From Hypericum androsaemum (Eukaryota; Streptophyta; Magnoliopsida; Malpighiales; Hypericaceae): a stretch of DNA of 64,000 nt. Shown here in pieces: positions 35,301 to 45,790 of the stretch. Location of the stretch: NCBI GenBank assembly GCA_963995505.1, contig OZ023187.1, forward strand, positions 16,964,584 through 17,028,583, read 5' to 3'. The translations under genes and the position numbers were made by a program. The first letter of the stretch is position 1. Each line of letters opens with the position of its first letter. A model generated the notes under the pieces. It had not been told where the DNA came from. It searched no databases and was given only the letters and a program-made list of their open reading frames with translations.

Positions 35301-36362
35301 GGTTCGAATGACACCATCATGCATCTTGATCTTCACTGTGCCAATACCAACAACCTTGCAGACAAAATTATTTCCCATGAGAACATTACCCTCCGCACGT
35401 TCATATGTTGAAAACCAGTCCCGGATAGGACACATATAAAACGTACAAGCAGAATCAAGGACCCAGGCAGCATCAACTTTAGACTTCCCATCAATCACAG
35501 ACAAAAGGTCTCCATCAGATTCTTCTTTCTGAGTGGTGGTGGCAACACTAGCACTGCCGCTATCAGAACTTTCTCCTTTCGGAGCACTGGACTTTTCGCC
35601 CTTCTTCTTGTTCTTCAACTCCGGATAGAACCATTTAATATGCCCAACCTTATGACAATTGAAACAAGTCTTATCCTTGTGCCTTGACCTTGATTTACTT
35701 CTGCTCTTCTTCCTCGAACCAGACTTAGCATTCCTCTCCTCAGACCTCCCTCTCACGACCAAGCCAGTCCCTTGGCTATTTTCAGAGGAACTCACAGTGT
35801 GCTTATCAATTCTCTCTTTCTCCAAGAGCGAATCATGAACATTATCCCAACTCAGAGTATCATGGCTGAACAACAGAGTATCTCTGAATTGCTGATAAGA
35901 AGCAGGCAATGAGCACAATAACAATAAAGCAAGATCTTCATCATCATATTTCACATCCAGAGTTCTAAGATCAGCCACTATATCCTTAAATTCATTAAGG
36001 TGGTCATGAACAGACTTATCTTCTTGCATCCGGATAGAAAACAGTCGTTGCTTCAAGCACAGTTTGTTTGTCAAACTCTTGGGCATGCACAACTTTTCAA
36101 GCTTTGCCCATAATGAGGAAGCGGTTGTCTCCTTCAACACGTCCCGCAAAATATCATCTGACAGATGCAACTGGATCTGACTCACAGCCTTACAGTTCTT
36201 TGACGCCTTCATCGCATCATCCCAACTCGAAGGCATCGACTTCTCATCAAGTAGAGTCTCATCCAGCTCTAAATGTGTCAGAATAGTGCGCATCTTGACC
36301 TGCCACAAGGAAAAATTAGTTTTCCTCGTCAATTGAGAAATCTCGTACTTCATCGAAGTCAT
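32346..36362 (-). pseudogene. Copia gag-pol polyprotein with two in-frame stops
   Basis: One frame of 1339 codons from the ATG at 36362 (MTSMKYEISQL) to TGA at 32346, broken only by TAA at 34893-34895 and TAG at 33738-33740, with no frameshift. Order: gag; zinc knuckle whose last cysteine is tyrosine (codon at 35625-35627); protease (WVLDSACTFYM); pre-integrase (LWHMRLGHM, CEHCVFGK); integrase core (PGTPQQNGVAERMNRTLLE; the usual TDNG reads TDNR); reverse transcriptase ([26 protein letters not shown]); RNase H, ending [12 protein letters not shown]. The element cannot now make full Pol without readthrough, but the stops look recent because all domains are otherwise intact. Confidence 0.93.
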
Positions 36363-36937
36363 CCTGAAACCACTCGAACCAAGAAATCCGCTCAAAACAG
36401 GTTAGAAAACCAAAAATCAGCCAAAACAGTTGACTTTCGGTCAACCAGTCAAACCGTTGACCAAGACAACTCGGGAATATGATTTTTTTTTTCAACCCCA
36501 AAAAAAAAAACTCCCTCTTTCTCTCTCCCCGTTTTTTTTCTTCCCTTTTTTTTTCTCTCTCCCCGTTTTTTTTGTCTTCCCTTTTTTTTTCTCTCTCCCC
36601 ATTTTCCTTCCTCCGTCGTCGATCTTCTCCCCTCTTCGCGGCGGCCGGAGGAACGACGGCGAGCAGCGGCGAGCTCTCTCCCTGAGCTCTCTCTCTCTCT
36701 CTCCGCCGAGCTCTCTCTCTCCTCGCTCTCTCTCTCTCCTCGCCATCGGCGGTGGTCGCCTCCTCTAGGCGACGGCGAGGGCACGAGCGGGGCGGCAGGC
36801 TGGTGGGGCGGCGGCTTGCGGCCCCAAAAGGTATCAAAACCCTAATTTTCTGATTTCTCCCAAATCGGATTACTGTTCACGGATTTTTTTTTTGTGTGTC
36901 AAATACTCGTATACTCAGATCCGGCTCTGATACCAAT

Positions 36938-37210
36938 TGTTGAGAAATAAGATCGAAACGAGTAAAACACGAGACACAAAAATTACGTGGAAACCCCAAG
37001 ATGGGGAAAAAACCACGGGCAAAGGAGAGTCGTCCACTATGTGAGTCCAATCGGTTACAAGGCCTCCGTGAGGGTTCTGTCTACCTCACAACTCTCAACT
37101 AGTACAAATAAGACCTAGGCATAGGCCGTATATATATAGGAGACTAGTACTCTATTCTGATCAGGAAATAGAGCCCTACTCTAATTAGGAATTTGGAACA
37201 ATCCCTAACA
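36938..37210 (-). repeat. 5' LTR of the copia element
   Basis: 273 bp, same ends as the other LTR. The Met-tRNA primer site lies just inside it at 36924-36935. Confidence 0.95.
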
Positions 37211-37520
37211 CAACCCCATCCAATGGGAAACGTCTAAAGAACAAAAACCCGACAAGGCTTAATATAATACAGAACCGAGGAAGCGAAAAGGAGGAATCTT
37301 TGCGAAATGGGTAGTACCAGTTTCGATGACTAAAGCTGGGTAGGAGTTTTTCTTCTTCTTCTGGAAGGCCTTAAGGCTCAAGTACCCAGCTAAAATGAGG
37401 ACCAACCCAATACCCACTCCTCCTCCCAGAGACGCCCTTGCTCCCTTAATTCATGTACCCAAAGATCCCTCCTCCTAAGAGGATCATCCCGTACGGGATC
37501 GTCAGGCAGAAATCGTGCAT

Positions 37521-37863
37521 CTTCTTCTTCGCCTTCTAAAGCTTTGTTCTTTGTTTTTACAGGGGAATGGAGATGCGTCTGGTTGGATTTATTTTGGAGT
37601 ACCTCTTCATGCGTGGCCAGAAAGATAATGTCCATTATATGGGCCCAAACAAAGATAATGGGCCTGGTGACATATAAAAAAACTCAAGCTCAATTTTCTA
37701 ATTTTGCCAGGCCCAAAAAATCAGATCCCCACCACAATCACATGAAATCAAGATGCGAATATTATTCAGTCAGATTCAACAAGAAGCTTGCGCCGCGAGA
37801 CGCCTCGGGATAAAAAGAAGCTATAAAATCAGGGAGCAAGTCCAAGGATTGCTCTCAGGATTT
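37521..37863 (-). other. Upstream region of the FAX-like gene
   Basis: Leader and promoter region for the minus-strand gene. GCCCAAAAAATCAGATCCC near 37711 recurs near 47373, showing that this flank has a second copy. No further gene is seen. Confidence 0.4.
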
Positions 37864-38102
37864 TGTAATGAACCTGATTTGAGAATTTAGGGATCAGGAA
37901 CCCTAATTGTAGAATTGGGGGAAAATTAGAGATAATAGAGAAAGAGAGAGATAAGAAAGAACGTAATTTTCTAATTGAATTGTGATATAATGTTCAGCAT
38001 CCCTCTACAGTTACACTGACTTCTATTTATACCCTTGTGACTTATTACAGTTCAGTCCCACAACTTCTATTTCTTCTCATCTGGATCCTCTTGTACATTA
38101 CA
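37864..38102 (-). repeat. 3' LTR of the gag-UBA element
   Basis: 239 bp, TGTAATG to CATTACA. It pairs with 40923-41161. Confidence 0.93.
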
Positions 38103-38136
38103 ACTTCCCCCTTCGTAAAAACCTTGTCCTCAAGGT

Positions 38137-40773
38137 TCAAGGAACATGAAAATCAAAACATCGAACACGCCTTTGGACTGTTGCTCCCCATTGTGCTGCA
38201 CTCGAATCCAAATGGCACCCAGAATGTAAGACATGTACTATGATCCGCTTGCTTCCTTGGTCAGGAAAGTGTACATCATTTGCAAGCACTTGTTCATTAA
38301 TTGCAGCCATTGACCTAGCACTTGTAGGATCAGAAGCATTGTTGTAAGCAATAGATCCATACTGTAGCAGCAGCCCGTCAATAATGATCTTTGAAGCCTT
38401 ATAAAGCATCTTAACAAATAGCTTCAGGCTTGCCAAAGGCATAGCAGAGTTGCATCCATCATGATCAAGAACTTTTGTCATGTCACACATCAGTCGGATC
38501 TGCACATCTTCGTATGTGAGTAGCTTGAAGGAGCAACTATATCGCTGGTAAAGCAGTGAACTTCCTCCAAAAGACACAACATAAGTGAACAGCTTGGTTG
38601 TGTGCTGCTGCAGAAGGAACATGAATAGAAAATCTGCAAGTGATCTCCGACCTGTAGCAAACATTTCCGGACTAGCAGCTTCTATTTTTCCTCTTCCGGC
38701 ATGAACTTCTTCTCTATCTAACACAATAAGTTTTGTCTGGGGCGCACAAAATTTCAGAAAAGGAATTGGCGAACCTGCAACAGATACCACAATTCTCAAC
38801 TTCTCTGGGTTCTCCAGAACTATATCCAACCCAACTCCCTTTAAACAACTTGATTCCACCTCTTTAGTTGCTTCTGAATCATCAGGCAATAGCCAATAAC
38901 CAATATAGTTGCTAATGAAAGCTGCAGCTTCTACCCACATGATCATCCTTAGTAATTGTAGAAAGGAAAAGAAGATTGACATGTGCTTTCCATGCCCAAA
39001 CCAGTAGCATGGCAGCAGCTCCACATGCAATAACAGCTCAAGAATATCAAAATCCTTAAACTTATCTGCAACTACACTTTCCTCAAACAACCATTCAATT
39101 GATTCCTTTGAATTCCCATCATTCAACAACAAAGCAGCTATCGAATGCTCACGAGAACACCCCATTGATACAAGTTGTACAACCCGTGCTTCAAGTTTCT
39201 TGTACTTGGAAAGGAGATTCTCGATCTGCTCCATGATAACAACCACAAATGTAAGGCACAATTCAACAACCTTGTGGGTTGCTAATTCACCGGAAAAATG
39301 CAGCATGCATAATAGAGCAAGGTCCAAAACTAGTTCAGATATGAATAGATTGTTGTCACAATCACAAGCTCTGGCAATCACCCTCCTGTTGTTAAACAAA
39401 ATTACTACTGCAACCTTTCTTGGATCAATTGGCACAGCTTCCTTTATTGTTGCAACAACATTTTCTAATTTCAACAACTCCTCTGTACTAAATGCGGCTT
39501 CAACGATTATACCATCATAATCATCATTGTCAGCAAAAATTATGTCATTCATAAGCAACCTGACAACAATGGATTCCTCAGTTTTATAAGCATAGTCAAC
39601 CAGCTCAATACATGTTCGTTCGCTGTCAAAAATACTTGTGTCCTGTCTTTTCATTCCCTGCAATATGTTGGTCTTTATTTTCTCAAACTTTCTCACATAT
39701 TTCTTAATGACACTAACTTGTTTCACTGAATCATGGCCCTTCACTGTGAACATAGAACATAACTTAGTTCCAAGCTTACTCCATTTCACCACCTCATGGT
39801 ACACAATCAACAACAAAAACCAAACTTTAGCCCTATTTTCTAGCACATCCGTACAAAAAACCTTCAAACACTTGTGATCCTTGACCGCAAAAGCTTTTGT
39901 CGTAGCTTCACAAACAAGAATTTCTTCATATAATTCAGAAGCAACTTTTTCTTCTTTATTGCATCGTTTACCAGATTCTTGACAGATAATTTGTGAACTC
40001 TTGACAGATTCATGCCTTGGTTGCACTTCTTGAATCGCCTCAAACTTCATAGCAATTTCAGAATCAGAATCTTTGTTGGATTCACCTTCAATTTCGTAGG
40101 AAGCCTCATCAAGACAACAAAAATTAGGCTTGAACAACAAAACTCCACTAACTTCAGCCTCTTTGTCGTCAACCTTCCATTTTTCCTCAACTGATTTGCT
40201 ACCATGACTTTCTTGTTCCGATAAAGCAAACACAGGTGGTGAAGATAATGCAATAGCACACCTCTTCGTAACACACTCCTTCTCCATACTCATATTCTTC
40301 ACCACTGATTCATCAACCTTCTCTTCATTCTCAAAACAGTCACATAAGGCGTCTACAAATTTATCCCAATAATCCTCTTCGTTGCCGTCAAAGGACCATG
40401 ATGCAAACCACTCTTTCGCCCTACCGACCAATAAATCTGCCACTAGGCTAAATTGATAAACCTCCACAGATGGGTAAACATCGAAATATTCCTCGCAACC
40501 GTCAATCCAATCCTCCGGCTTGACGCCCGAAAATAAAGGAAGACTAGGCAACCCCCTTCGAGATAAGAAATTGTTTACCTTGTTCGGGTGAATTTCCGAC
40601 GCCCACTCAGCCAAGAACTCATCTAAGAACTGGTTCTGGGGAGCCTCCATATCACACCTCTGACCCGCTAACGTTCGATCCTTCGCTGGCGTGATGAAAA
40701 CCCCACGCTCCAGCCTCGTTGACTCCTCCAAAAATGGGTTTTTGCAAAGGCCACGAATCTGAGAAGCTTCCAT
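38137..40773 (-). CDS. 878-aa retroelement protein: gag region plus UBA-like captured segment
   Basis: Single uninterrupted frame filling the element. Residues about 75-170 resemble a plant retrotransposon gag (LPLFSGVKPEDWIDGCEEYF, GRAKEWFASW, WDKFVDALCDCFENE). Residues about 330-390 contain a second gag-like stretch (RAKVWFLLLIVYHEVVKWSK). Residues about 518-566 look like a UBA domain with a lead-in helix (VQLVSMGCSREHSIAALLLN, ESIEWLFEES). The remaining C-terminal 300 residues are hydrophobic in parts and unrecognised. No zinc knuckle, protease or polymerase motif is present. The non-gag parts probably derive from host genes. The open frame with near-identical LTRs indicates recent movement; whether it is translated is unknown. 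Confidence 0.8.
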   Translation of the reverse strand: MEASQIRGLCKNPFLEESTRLERGVFITPAKDRTLAGQRCDMEAPQNQFLDEFLAEWASEIHPNKVNNFLSRRGLPSLPLFSGVKPEDWIDGCEEYFDVYPSVEVYQFSLVADLLVGRAKEWFASWSFDGNEEDYWDKFVDALCDCFENEEKVDESVVKNMSMEKECVTKRCAIALSSPPVFALSEQESHGSKSVEEKWKVDDKEAEVSGVLLFKPNFCCLDEASYEIEGESNKDSDSEIAMKFEAIQEVQPRHESVKSSQIICQESGKRCNKEEKVASELYEEILVCEATTKAFAVKDHKCLKVFCTDVLENRAKVWFLLLIVYHEVVKWSKLGTKLCSMFTVKGHDSVKQVSVIKKYVRKFEKIKTNILQGMKRQDTSIFDSERTCIELVDYAYKTEESIVVRLLMNDIIFADNDDYDGIIVEAAFSTEELLKLENVVATIKEAVPIDPRKVAVVILFNNRRVIARACDCDNNLFISELVLDLALLCMLHFSGELATHKVVELCLTFVVVIMEQIENLLSKYKKLEARVVQLVSMGCSREHSIAALLLNDGNSKESIEWLFEESVVADKFKDFDILELLLHVELLPCYWFGHGKHMSIFFSFLQLLRMIMWVEAAAFISNYIGYWLLPDDSEATKEVESSCLKGVGLDIVLENPEKLRIVVSVAGSPIPFLKFCAPQTKLIVLDREEVHAGRGKIEAASPEMFATGRRSLADFLFMFLLQQHTTKLFTYVVSFGGSSLLYQRYSCSFKLLTYEDVQIRLMCDMTKVLDHDGCNSAMPLASLKLFVKMLYKASKIIIDGLLLQYGSIAYNNASDPTSARSMAAINEQVLANDVHFPDQGSKRIIVHVLHSGCHLDSSAAQWGATVQRRVRCFDFHVP

Positions 40774-40922
40774 GGCAGAAAAATTTTCCTTGCTTCTCGT
40801 CGATTCCCACCGTCGCCTTCAAGAAGCCATATCCGCTGCGTCACTTTATTTTCCAAAACGTGAAATTGATCCACCACAAGTTGTTAGCTACAAGAATCCG
40901 AGGATTAGTAGCTCTGATACCA

Positions 40923-41161
40923 TGTAATGAACCTGATTTGAGAATTTAGGGATCAGGAACCCTAATTGTAGAATTGGGGGAAAATTAGAGATAATAGAGA
41001 AAGAGAGAGATAAGAAAGAACGTAATGTTCTAATTGATTTGTGATATAATGTTCAGCATCCCTCTACAATTACACTGACTTCTATTTATACCCTTGTGAC
41101 TTATTACAGTTCAGTCCCACAACTTCTATTACTTCTCATCTGGATCCTCTTGTACATTACA
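40923..41161 (-). repeat. 5' LTR of the gag-UBA element
   Basis: 239 bp, followed on its inner side by the Met-tRNA primer site. Confidence 0.93.
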
Positions 41162-41166
41162 GATTT

Positions 41167-41948
41167 AATTAGCGATGCTTTTTAGATAACATTCTTATCT
41201 TTTGCTTGTTTAATTAGGTGACAGTGCTTTGGTGCACAATTAGGTATAACAACGGCAAGATGTAATACTTGCTATAGGCAATTATTTTTTTTGAATAAAT
41301 GAAATTTACTTATTCAAGAAAAAAAGTCAGATAAAATGTGCCGGTAAATGGACGAAAATTGAGGTGTCGCGTGGACCCCACAAGCAAATTAGTTATTATT
41401 ATGGAATAAAAGTAAGTGCCTCATTCCAACAACTCCTCTTATCTTGTTCAATTACCTTTCTCTGTATAAGATTTTAAAAAATATATATCTCTTATTTTAA
41501 GTACAACGCTATCAATAATATTTTTTTTGGTTGTTAAAAGTCAAACTTAAGACATCTTCCGAACTCAGAACCAACTCACTCCCGTTGGTTCTCTATAAGA
41601 ATTTTATGTGGTATTGTGCCCCAAACCTAAGGAGAGAAACAGATGCCAACTTTGATTAATTTTGTCAAAACAGACATTCATTCGAGTTAGATAATCTAAA
41701 TTCGAATATTTAGATTAATTTGTCAAAAAATTATTCTAATTTAATCAAATTTCAAACTGTTTAACCGGTTCAATCGCTCAAATACATTTGTCATGTTGTA
41801 AACAAATTTTTCAGACCAGTGCGTTTCTAATCAACGAACTAGAAACCTCTAGTTAATTTATAATAATTTTGTTTAATTCATTTAATCCGTTGGTATTACT
41901 ATCTTACTTAAATTACTTAAAATAAGTAGGAATTCCAAATTCCTATAC
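41167..41948. other. Intergenic DNA duplicated at 47425-47998
   Basis: Collinear with 47425-47998 (for example TTTAATTAGCGATGCTTTTTAG and GGAATAAAAGTTAGTG-like phrases). At 41287-41325 a short insertion ending AATTTACTTATTCAAG plus A-run is absent from the other copy; it resembles a LINE tail. No gene. Confidence 0.5.
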
Positions 41949-42180
41949 TTTTTTTAAATAGAAGGTCGGAGTCCCTATAAAAATATAACAAGCTACATCT
42001 TCTTACGAAGTTGCGACCGCTGATCTCGGTAAAATTTTATCACGATATAATTCGGTAAAAATTTTGCGATAAAAACCGGGCTTGACGTTACTATCACTAG
42101 ACTCGATTTTACACCGGTAATACAGCTAGTTAGATCATTCCGAATTCCTACCCAAGTAGGGATCATATTACATCTGTCAC
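41949..42180 (-). mobile_element. 5'-truncated LINE 3' end
   Basis: Starts with a T-run (A-tail on the minus strand) and resembles the LINE at 15677-16447 in its terminal 250 bp: the trailer GTCGGAGTCCCTATAAAAATA, then GACCGCTGATCTCGGTAAAA and CTTGACGTTACTATCAC match in order. A truncated duplicate of its tail is at 48000-48045. The left boundary is clear, the right one approximate. Confidence 0.6.
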
Positions 42181-43370
42181 CGGAAGATTGGCATCCCTCA
42201 TTTCGGACAACATGTCGACCCCCCCGAGTTCCTCCCGTGTTCAAGTCGCCCATCCGAATTCCCTACCCAATTACCTCCCCTCTTCTTCTCTTACTCCTCC
42301 AACCTAAACCCTTAAACCCTAGAAAACCCACAAGGCCAACACTCTCAATGACTGACCCAAGCTTCCAGAAGCGTCCCACCTGCCCGAATTGCTCCAAACC
42401 AACCCATATGTGCCTGTGCACACGGATCCGGACCCTCAGCCTTGACAACAAGGTCAGCGTCACCATCCTCCAGCACAGTTAGAGACAAAGTACCCACTTA
42501 ATTTCGCTAGGCTAGCCAGGCTCGGGCTTAAAAACGTCGGCTTGCACTCTGTTAGCGATATCCATTTTGGTGCCCGTTCGTTATCTGGTTGGTCAAACCG
42601 GGTCATGGAAATGGTGGGGAAAGATTGGATCTTGATGGGCAAGATGGTAATTTTAGTGGTAACTCGAGGGATGATATTGTTGTTGTTGCTGATATTGAGA
42701 AATATGGAGGGATTCAGATGATGGAGAGCATTTAGATATGACATGCAAGCGAAAGAGGCTGAGTTTTGATGAGTTTTTGGCCTCCGAGGAGGCCGTCGAA
42801 GCGTTGGCGAGAGGGTTCGTGGTGAACAAGGTTCAGAAGAGGAAAGTGGGTCAGCTAGTGGAATCGCAAGAGTACGAGGAGTTTGAAATTGTGGTTCCCC
42901 CAGGGACTGCATTGCTGTTCCCGAGTAACAGCGCGGTCGGTGTTGAGGAGATGAAAGTAATGGACTTTGAGGTGAGTAATTTGATTTATGAGGAGAATCT
43001 GTGGTAGAGGCTCTTGCCGCACTTGAAGTTGGAATCAAAGAGGGTTAAGTTTGTATGCTGAGGTTAAGTTTGCCGCACTTGATTGAGAGCATTGTGTATG
43101 CTTTGAAGTCGGTAGGGGACTATCCCGAGGGGTTGGATAACCTCTTGGACGTTTTTGAGTCCATGGTTGGAGATCATAGGCGGTGTAAAGTGGAGAGGCT
43201 CAAACAAGTCTCCGACAGATACATTTCATATCAGACAGAGACAGTAACTTTTCCCAACTACATAGTGGATGTGATCTTCTGCCCCTGTTGGGAACATTGA
43301 TAATTCATGTTTGGTATTACCTGTATCCGTCGATTCATTGAAAAATGTTGAATGGCGGTGAGAGCCACTG
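42181..43370 (+). pseudogene. DTW-domain gene copy, broken
   Basis: Homologous to 56230-57420. The ATG at 42348 opens MTDPSFQKRPTCPNC, but one T is missing near 42478 (CACAGTTAGAG versus CACAGTTTAGAG), shifting the frame. Further on, a TAG replaces a tryptophan codon (42734), and a deletion near 42990 removes the LDGTWAKARR core, including the DTW motif. A short duplicated stretch is present near 43040-43075. It cannot encode an enzyme. Confidence 0.85.
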
Positions 43371-44042
43371 TCCCACCAACTTCACATCGTCGTAGCCCCC
43401 TCCTCCTCATCATTTATGAACATAAATATTTTGGATGTTTTTTTCTAATTTGGTTTCACTTCGAATTGATGTTTTGGAAATTAGGGTTCTTTAAGTGTTG
43501 ATTCTCTAATTTGTTTTGATCCTCACTAACAATGTTTGAATTTGGGTTTGGGTTTGGGTTTGAATTTTAATTTTAATTTTTGTTTAAGGTTGGAGGAAGA
43601 AGAAGGGAGAAAGAAAGAAGGATTTTTTTTAAAGGGAGGAAATTTTATTCTTTTCAAGTGGGGGTTCACCGGAAAAAATAGCATATGCCGGCTACAGAAA
43701 CTCGAGAGTTTCTAAAACCAAACATGGAGTATGGCAAAATACATTTTGGTAATCTAAGCACCTGAGGGGTAAAAAGACTATACCTCAGAGACCTGAGGGT
43801 AATTTGTCCAATATAAAAACATATGTAATTACAAAGCCTGATTAGACCAGCTGACCCAGAGGTCGAACTCGAGAGTTACAATGCCGGATCGACCTCCGGA
43901 TCATTTTTGAAAACCTTGTTAATTACCATTAGATTCCTAAACTTTTTATTGTTGTCCAAATTAATTTATGGTTCCCACGGTTAATTATTTTCAGCTCGAC
44001 TTTCCAAACCTTGCCAGATCAACTTGTCGTGGTAGTTCTTTA
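43371..44042. other. Unidentified DNA with a possible LINE-like insertion
   Basis: 43621-43915 begins with a T-run and AGGGAGGAAATTTTATTC, which on the minus strand would be a LINE-like tail (AATAAAATTTCCTCCCT plus A-run). No coding remnant is seen. From about 43920 the sequence matches 22130-22270 until the insertion at 44043. Confidence 0.3.
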
Positions 44043-44186
44043 GGGTTTAGGGGTTTCAACGAGTAAGGGGAGGGTAGAACTCTTTAGGTGCAGGTAGGTC
44101 ATTGTAGTTACGGGCTTTTTTTCTTATCGTTTGTTTTATAATTTTTTTCTTCTTTTTTTTAATAAAGCAATTTACTTACCCAAAAA
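44043..44186 (+). mobile_element. Short 5'-truncated LINE insertion with empty-site paralog
   Basis: About 144 bp ending AATAAAGCAATTTACTTACCC plus an A-run lies between two copies of AGTTCTTTA (44034-44042 and 44187-44195). The paralogous position at 22258-22266 reads straight through with a single AGTTCTTTA, so the insertion is directly demonstrated. Confidence 0.82.
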
Positions 44187-44199
44187 AGTTCTTTAAAAA

Positions 44200-45790
44200 C
44201 TCCAAAATTAGAAACCTAAGTTTTGATATTTAAATTATCAAAATAATTTTTTTTAGAATTTGGAGATTCTTTTAGTGGGAAACGAGAGAGTGTTGGAACT
44301 TCAAGGATGGACACAAGGCTGCAATCGAAGAAGAAAAGGCAGCTGGCTATGCTCCGAGAATCACAGCAATGGTTAGAAGGTTTTGGGCCTGTTTGAAGTT
44401 AAAAGAATTCGGCCCCGAAAAGAAGAAACCAGAAAGGCCCGTGCCAGCTCACGCGGGGACAAAGCGTGTTATTGTGCTACACGACAAAAGGACAATTAGC
44501 CCATCATTCCGAAGGATTGGTAGCGCGTCACGCTGACGTCAACATGACGCGTGTATTTGTTTTTCGTCTTTTTGTACTACTTTTTTTTCCTGGTTTCTAG
44601 CTTCCTAGTATAAATAGCTGATGTAAATCATTTATTGGGGAAGTGTTAATATACAATACCAATTTATACCAAACTTGCAAGTTCTTCCTCTTTCTCTTCT
44701 TCGTGGAGCTAGAAGCTCGCTTGTTTTATTTAAAGAGAGGCCCAAGTTGATTATAAAAAAAAATTGAACACAGTTGTGACACTAGGACTACGAGGTAAAT
44801 AATAATTCTGTTGGTTGATGGCGGTCGTTACAACTTGAAAGCTCCCTTTTTCCATTGTGATTAGCAATATAAATTTGTATTGGGCCGCAATAGCAATAGC
44901 AAACGTGATTTACAACCATTCAAAGTCACCTAGTTTTTTTTTAACCATTACTTAAAAATTTGTCAATGAATTTGAAATTGCAAAAATAAAGTTGATGATT
45001 TTGTTTTGTGCCGTTTAGCCTAAATATATTTTTAAATAATTATGTTTCGCTCTAAAATGGATTGGTGCACCTAACAAGTATTTTTCGACCAATAATTGAA
45101 GTTGATTTTCTTTAATTGGTCAATGAAAGAGTTAATTCTTAAATTTGAGACCCTAATTTTTTTTAAATTCTCGTCTTAGTTCCAATCTACGTATCGACAT
45201 CACAAAAGAAATTTATAATAAGAGGGAAATCTGTCGACTTTAAAAATTGCGAGTTTTCAAGTTACTCTATCTCAAATCCCAACGCCCTAGGTCAAATGTT
45301 AATTGGCATGAAAATGCCAATTATCGTGCAAATAACAGTGGAGAAAGACCTACAAAATTGTAACGACCGCGGTCATCTCACTGACCGCGTCCAAACATTA
45401 CACAAAAGAAGAAGAAGCCACTTGTTCATCATCCCCTGGCACTAAACAATTCAGGAAAACAAACAACCAATAATTGTTACGTTTAGTGCCCAAGACCCGC
45501 TTATATTTCCACACTCCACTATAGGTTGGGTCCTTCAATATTGTTATAATTTCACTTCACTTTAATTAACTTCACTTTTCCCTCTTTAATTAACGTTTGT
45601 TATTGCTATTTCTATCGCGGCGCACTACGAATTGCTATTGCTAATCACCGTGGAAAACGAGGTGCCAATTTGTAACGACCGCGGTCAACCAACACATCTA
45701 TTGATCTCCTAGCGTCACAAACTTGTTCAACTGGGGCCTCTCCCCTTTCTCCGTAAAAAAAATCTCCAAAATCTCAAAAATTTATTCTGA
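44200..45790. repeat. Inverted pair of receptor upstream modules
   Basis: 44200-45000 runs in the same direction as 22290-23040. 45000-45790 is the reverse complement of the module 22290-23595 (for example GGAGAAAGACC, CTAACAAGTATTTTTCGACCAA, and ATCTCCAAAATCTCAAAAAT at the far end). The two arms share about 150-200 bp of clear inverted homology centred on the GACCGCGGTC motif. No gene lies in it. Confidence 0.75.

Larger units (their letters stand above)
31991..37210 (-). mobile_element. Near-complete Ty1/copia element
   Basis: Both LTRs are 273 bp, begin TGTTGAGAAA and end CCCTAACA. The 5-bp target duplication CAACC is perfect (31986-31990 and 37211-37215). On the minus strand the primer site TGGTATCAGAGC abuts the upstream LTR (36924-36935), and a purine tract (AAGGTGGAGATT) precedes the downstream LTR. 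By eye the LTRs differ at nine positions (about 3 percent). The leader (36363-36937) contains T-rich tandem repeats (36515-36600) and a CT-rich, GC-rich tract. It lies in intron 1 of the FAX-like gene, in the same orientation. Confidence 0.95.
31074..37520 (-). pseudogene. FATTY ACID EXPORT (FAX)/TMEM14-like gene split by a copia element
   Basis: Three minus-strand exons can be spliced: exon 1 37520-37318 (MHDFCLTIPYGMILLGGGIF), exon 2 31457-31370 (VCATLLTLVMGQRY, KIMPAGIVAGI) and exon 3 31146-31074 (VLMTAFCLYK, SGNHIPIKSE, TGA). Junction phases agree, and all sites are GT-AG. Total coding length fits about 120 aa, typical of small Tmemb_14 proteins of the FAX5/6/7 kind, which are hydrophobic membrane proteins linked to fatty-acid export. 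Exon 1 has one extra base in ATGAATTAAGG (near 37448), giving TAA and a shift; everything after it is well conserved. Intron 1 (37317-31458) holds the whole copia element at 31991-37210. It may be a recent pseudogene, or a working gene with an assembly indel. Confidence 0.85.
37864..41161 (-). mobile_element. Young non-autonomous LTR element carrying a gag-UBA fusion gene
   Basis: LTRs of 239 bp at 37864-38102 and 40923-41161 start TGTAATG and end CATTACA. Target duplication GATTT is perfect (37859-37863 and 41162-41166). On the minus strand the primer site TGGTATCAGAGC directly abuts the 5' LTR (40911-40922), and a purine tract GAAGGGGGAAGT precedes the 3' LTR. By eye the LTRs differ at four positions (under 2 percent). 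It has no protease, integrase or reverse transcriptase and must have been moved by another element. A related locus without the insertion is near 47.42 kb. Confidence 0.93.

Noticed and set aside
36316..36837. Several overlapping open frames on both strands rich in R, E, K or S, L, F
   Set aside because: They are translations of the CT-rich and T-rich leader of the copia element, between its primer site and gag. No motif, and frames open on both strands because of low complexity.
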